A stretch of 8,088 bases of DNA from assembly GCA_013821615.1 (NCBI GenBank), contig JACDGQ010000121.1, positions 1 through 8,088 of the forward strand. The letters are read 5' to 3'. This DNA is from Planctomycetota bacterium (GTDB taxonomy: Bacteria; Planctomycetota; UBA11346). Below are positions 6,433-8,088 of this stretch, one piece after another. The notes below the pieces were generated by a model. The model worked only from the letters and a program-made list of their open reading frames with translations. It had not been told where the DNA came from and did not search any database. The translations under genes and the position numbers were made by a program. Each line of letters opens with the position of its first letter. The stretch's first letter is position 1.

Positions 6433-6680
6433 ATGCGCAGTCTGCTCGTGCTCATCCGCACCTGCCCGGTCATCGCTCGCGCCGACCGCTTCGTCCTCCT
6501 GGGCGAGGAGACCTTCCTGGTCTCCACGGATGGCGCCACCTGGTCCGCGGGCGGGCTGAACCGACCGCGGTCGACGAGCGTTGCGGGCGATGGCCACTAC
6601 CAGCGCAGCGCAGCGGCGTCCCGATCGACGCCACCGGCGTCAGCGCCGTCGTGTGGGGCATCCCACAGGCGGCCCCGTGA
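6433..6680 (+). pseudogene. Frameshifted remnant of an Asp-box (sialidase/BNR-like) exported protein
   Basis: An ATG 22 nt after the glycosidase stop opens a signal-peptide-like start (MRSLLVLIRTCPVIARA) followed by DRFVLLGEETFLVSTDGATWS. This carries an Asp-box (S-T-D-G-A-T-W), the turn motif of BNR/sialidase-type beta-propellers, then SVAGDGHY. After about 6600 this frame turns into low-complexity Arg/Ser/Pro sequence. A neighbouring frame then reads protein-like again (SGVPIDATGVSAVVWGIPQAAP) and stops at 6678-6680. That pattern fits a frameshift in an already shortened gene. At about 80 residues it is far too small for a propeller. It could alternatively be a chance open frame or a tiny exported protein. 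Confidence 0.35.
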
Positions 6681-6745
6681 TCGTCCATTCTGCTGAACCG
6701 CGGTCGCCCGCGCGCGTGCGGACCGCTGGCGCGCCTGCCACCTCC

Positions 6746-6749
6746 GGAG
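6746..6749 (+). promoter_or_regulatory. Ribosome binding site deciding the SGNH hydrolase start
   Basis: GGAG lies 5 nt before the ATG at 6755. It selects this start over the longer open frame that reaches back to 6581, whose extra 58 residues are Arg/Pro-rich, overlap the remnant at 6433-6680 and would bury the signal peptide. Confidence 0.65.
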
Positions 6750-6754
6750 CATCC

Positions 6755-7462
6755 ATGATCCGCTGCCTCGCCCTGCTCATGCTGTCCGCTGCGCTCATGG
6801 CGGCGGAGCCCCTGCGCATCGTCTGCGTGGGCGATTCCATCACCCAGGGTCGGGCAGGGGGCGGCACCGCGGTGCCGACGTACAGCTGGCGCTACCCGCT
6901 GTGGCAGACGTGCGTCGATACCGGCAGGCCGGTCGACTTCGTCGGCAGCATGATCACGGGGTTCGAGGGCTCGCCGACGTACGCCCCCCACAGCGGGAAG
7001 ACGTTCGTCAATCACCACGAGGGGCGGTGGGGCTGGACCACGCGGGGCGTCGCCGATGCGCTGGTCGACGCCAGCAAGGGCTGGACCGCCGACATCGCCG
7101 TGGTGTTCCTCGGCACGAACGACAAGATCAAGGAGCAGGGCGTGGCGCCCACGCTGAAGGCCATGGGCGACATCATCGCCGTGCTGCGCACCCGCAAGCC
7201 CACCGTCAGGATCGCCATCGGCCTGCCCTTCCAGGAATGGGAGCCCTTTCCGGCGCTCTGCACCGCGTACGTCGCGCTGTCCAAGGAGCTGACGACGGTG
7301 GCCTCGCCGATCATCACCGTGGCGACGTCCGACGGCTGGGTATCGGACCCCGGCCAGCCGACAGCCCTGACGGTGGATTGGGTGCATCCCAATCCCAAAG
7401 GCGATGCCCACCTCGCCGCCCGGGTCTTCGCGGCGATCAGGCCGTGGATGCAGCAACCCTGA
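6755..7462 (+). CDS. Secreted SGNH/GDSL-family hydrolase, probable carbohydrate esterase
   Basis: A 235-residue exported esterase-like enzyme. Residues 1-17 (MIRCLALLMLSAALMAA) are a short signal peptide. All SGNH blocks are present: block I VGDSITQG with nucleophile Ser28, block II in EGRWGWTTRG (89-98) supplying an oxyanion glycine, block III GTND with Asn122, and block V DWVHPNPKGD with Asp208 and His211. The length is normal for single-domain members. Family members remove acetyl or acyl groups from xylan, pectin and other glycans, or act on lipids. The position 345 bp after a glycosidase on the same strand favours a deacetylase of the same glycan, but the specificity is inference. None of the three operator-like palindromes lies in front of it, so it is either read through from the glycosidase promoter or controlled separately. 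Confidence 0.9.
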   Translation: MIRCLALLMLSAALMAAEPLRIVCVGDSITQGRAGGGTAVPTYSWRYPLWQTCVDTGRPVDFVGSMITGFEGSPTYAPHSGKTFVNHHEGRWGWTTRGVADALVDASKGWTADIAVVFLGTNDKIKEQGVAPTLKAMGDIIAVLRTRKPTVRIAIGLPFQEWEPFPALCTAYVALSKELTTVASPIITVATSDGWVSDPGQPTALTVDWVHPNPKGDAHLAARVFAAIRPWMQQP

Positions 7463-7944
7463 AGCGGACCGGTGTCGTGGCTGGCCGCGGCGCCAGGCAC
7501 CTCGCGCAGCGCGCTCGCGTGCAGTGCGTCGCTGCGGCGGGAATTCAGGCGCCGCGGCGCTGACCGCGACCATGCCCTGGCCCTGTGCCGCTCGTCCGCC
7601 GAGGCCGAGGACCGTAGCCGAGCAGGCGACGGTGCTGCTGCCGCACCAGGATCTCGCAGGCCATGCGCGCGGTGTCGGCGCGCGCGGCCATGGTGTGGTG
7701 CATCTCATTGCGCCCAGCACGGCCGAAGTGACCGCGAAGTGATGCCCAGGCTTCCGCGTCTCGCACGGGACACGCTGCGCCCGCCGGTGGCCTGGCCGCC
7801 ATCCGCCGTCGCGCGGGCGTCGCACCTCGGGGACAGCTGCGGCGAGCATGCCGCCGTGTGAGACGGCCGCGCTCTGCCGGAATCATGCCGGTCACGTCGG
7901 GGGTGTCCGATCGCAATGAGTCCGCGCGAACCTACGGAGCCAGC
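7463..7944. other. 482-bp stretch without an intact gene
   Basis: No convincing intact coding frame on either strand. The long open frames here have Arg/Ala/Pro-rich compositions typical of non-coding frames in GC-rich DNA. One piece on the minus strand from ATG 7703 downward (residues DTARMACEILVRQQHRRLLGY) is protein-like and vaguely recalls the N-terminal helix of small sigma-70 factors, but it degenerates right after. A GC-rich sequence at 7463-7500 can form small hairpins but no clear terminator. The promoter of the next gene is presumably in the last 100 bp, but I see no distinct box. Confidence 0.5.
7936..7939 (+). promoter_or_regulatory. Ribosome binding site of the last gene
   Basis: GGAG stands 5 nt before the ATG at 7945, the same box and spacing as for the SGNH hydrolase. 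Confidence 0.55.
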
Positions 7945-8088
7945 ATGCACGCCATCGTCCGCCTGACCTTCCTCACCCTCGTCCTCGTCGTCGGCGCCGT
8001 CGCGCAGGACACGCTTCCCGCGGGCGCGCCGCGGTGGAGCGATGCGAAGGCGGTGGCGATCTCGCCGCTGCGCGGCGAGATCCTGCTG
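7945..8088 (+). CDS. Exported protein of unknown function (3'-truncated by window edge)
   Basis: Only the first 48 codons are visible and the frame is open to the end of the window. The start is supported by GGAG 5 nt upstream. Residues 1-20 form a clear Sec signal peptide: positively charged start (MHAIVR), hydrophobic core LTFLTLVLVVGAVA, and cleavage likely before QDTLP. The mature start (APRWSDAKAVAISPLRGEILL) does not match a family I can name. The absence of intact genes between this and the SGNH hydrolase (482 bp) suggests a separate transcription unit. Confidence 0.75.
   Translation, partial: MHAIVRLTFLTLVLVVGAVAQDTLPAGAPRWSDAKAVAISPLRGEILL

Noticed and set aside
6581..6754. N-terminal extension of the SGNH hydrolase back to 6581
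   Set aside because: The extra 58 residues are Arg/Pro-rich, would hide the signal peptide and overlap the 6433-6680 remnant. A good GGAG box precedes the ATG at 6755.
7462..7479. A fourth ACCGGT site just after the SGNH stop as another operator
   Set aside because: Only the central ACCGGT and a few flanking bases agree with the consensus. The outer half-sites do not match and it is not in front of a gene.
6470..7849. Minus-strand open frame of 459 codons across the SGNH hydrolase
   Set aside because: It is a shadow of the plus-strand esterase, which has all catalytic blocks. The composition is typical of antisense frames in GC-rich DNA.
1..8088. CRISPR arrays, tRNA or rRNA genes, intact transposase genes
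   Set aside because: No regularly spaced direct repeats, no cloverleaf-like or rRNA-like sequence, and no transposase reading frame were seen.

Overview
The window is uniformly GC-rich DNA (roughly two thirds or more G+C by eye) from what looks like a free-living, polysaccharide-degrading bacterium. Secreted proteins with Sec signal peptides, a Pmp-like beta-helix protein, a clan GH-A glycosidase, a GDSL/SGNH esterase and a LacI-family regulator together suggest a member of the PVC group (Planctomycetota, Lentisphaerota or Verrucomicrobiota) or a relative. No marker gene fixes the phylum, so this is an inference.

Layout: 1-974 (+) is a LacI-family repressor whose DNA-binding N-terminus lies outside the window. 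Directly after its TAA stop sits a 202-bp foldback element with perfect 17-bp terminal inverted repeats and a TAA target duplication (975-1176). 1348-1878 (+) is an orphan PAS sensor module, followed by a GC-rich hairpin and about 430 bp of apparently decayed DNA. 2314-3891 (-) is a secreted right-handed beta-helix protein with ten alternating GGA/FxxN repeats. 4155-6410 (+) is a secreted clan GH-A glycoside hydrolase transcribed divergently from it. 6433-6680 (+) is a short, apparently frameshifted remnant of an Asp-box (sialidase-like) gene. 6755-7462 (+) is a secreted SGNH/GDSL hydrolase. 7463-7944 has no convincing intact gene. 7945-8088 (+) begins another exported protein that runs off the window.

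The most informative non-coding signal is a set of three 18-bp near-palindromes with half-sites TGCTATACC/GGTATAGCA and a central CG. One lies in front of the PAS gene (1282-1299) and two in the divergent promoter region (4036-4053 and 4107-4124). They have the architecture of LacI-family operators and lie beside a LacI-family gene. The simplest model is that this repressor controls the PAS gene, the beta-helix gene and the glycosidase as one small carbohydrate-responsive regulon. The SGNH hydrolase has no such site of its own. In this model the glycosidase and esterase act on an acetylated or otherwise substituted glycan outside the cytoplasm, the beta-helix protein binds or processes the polymer or sits at the cell surface, and LacI senses a breakdown product. 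The actual sugar cannot be read from the sequence.
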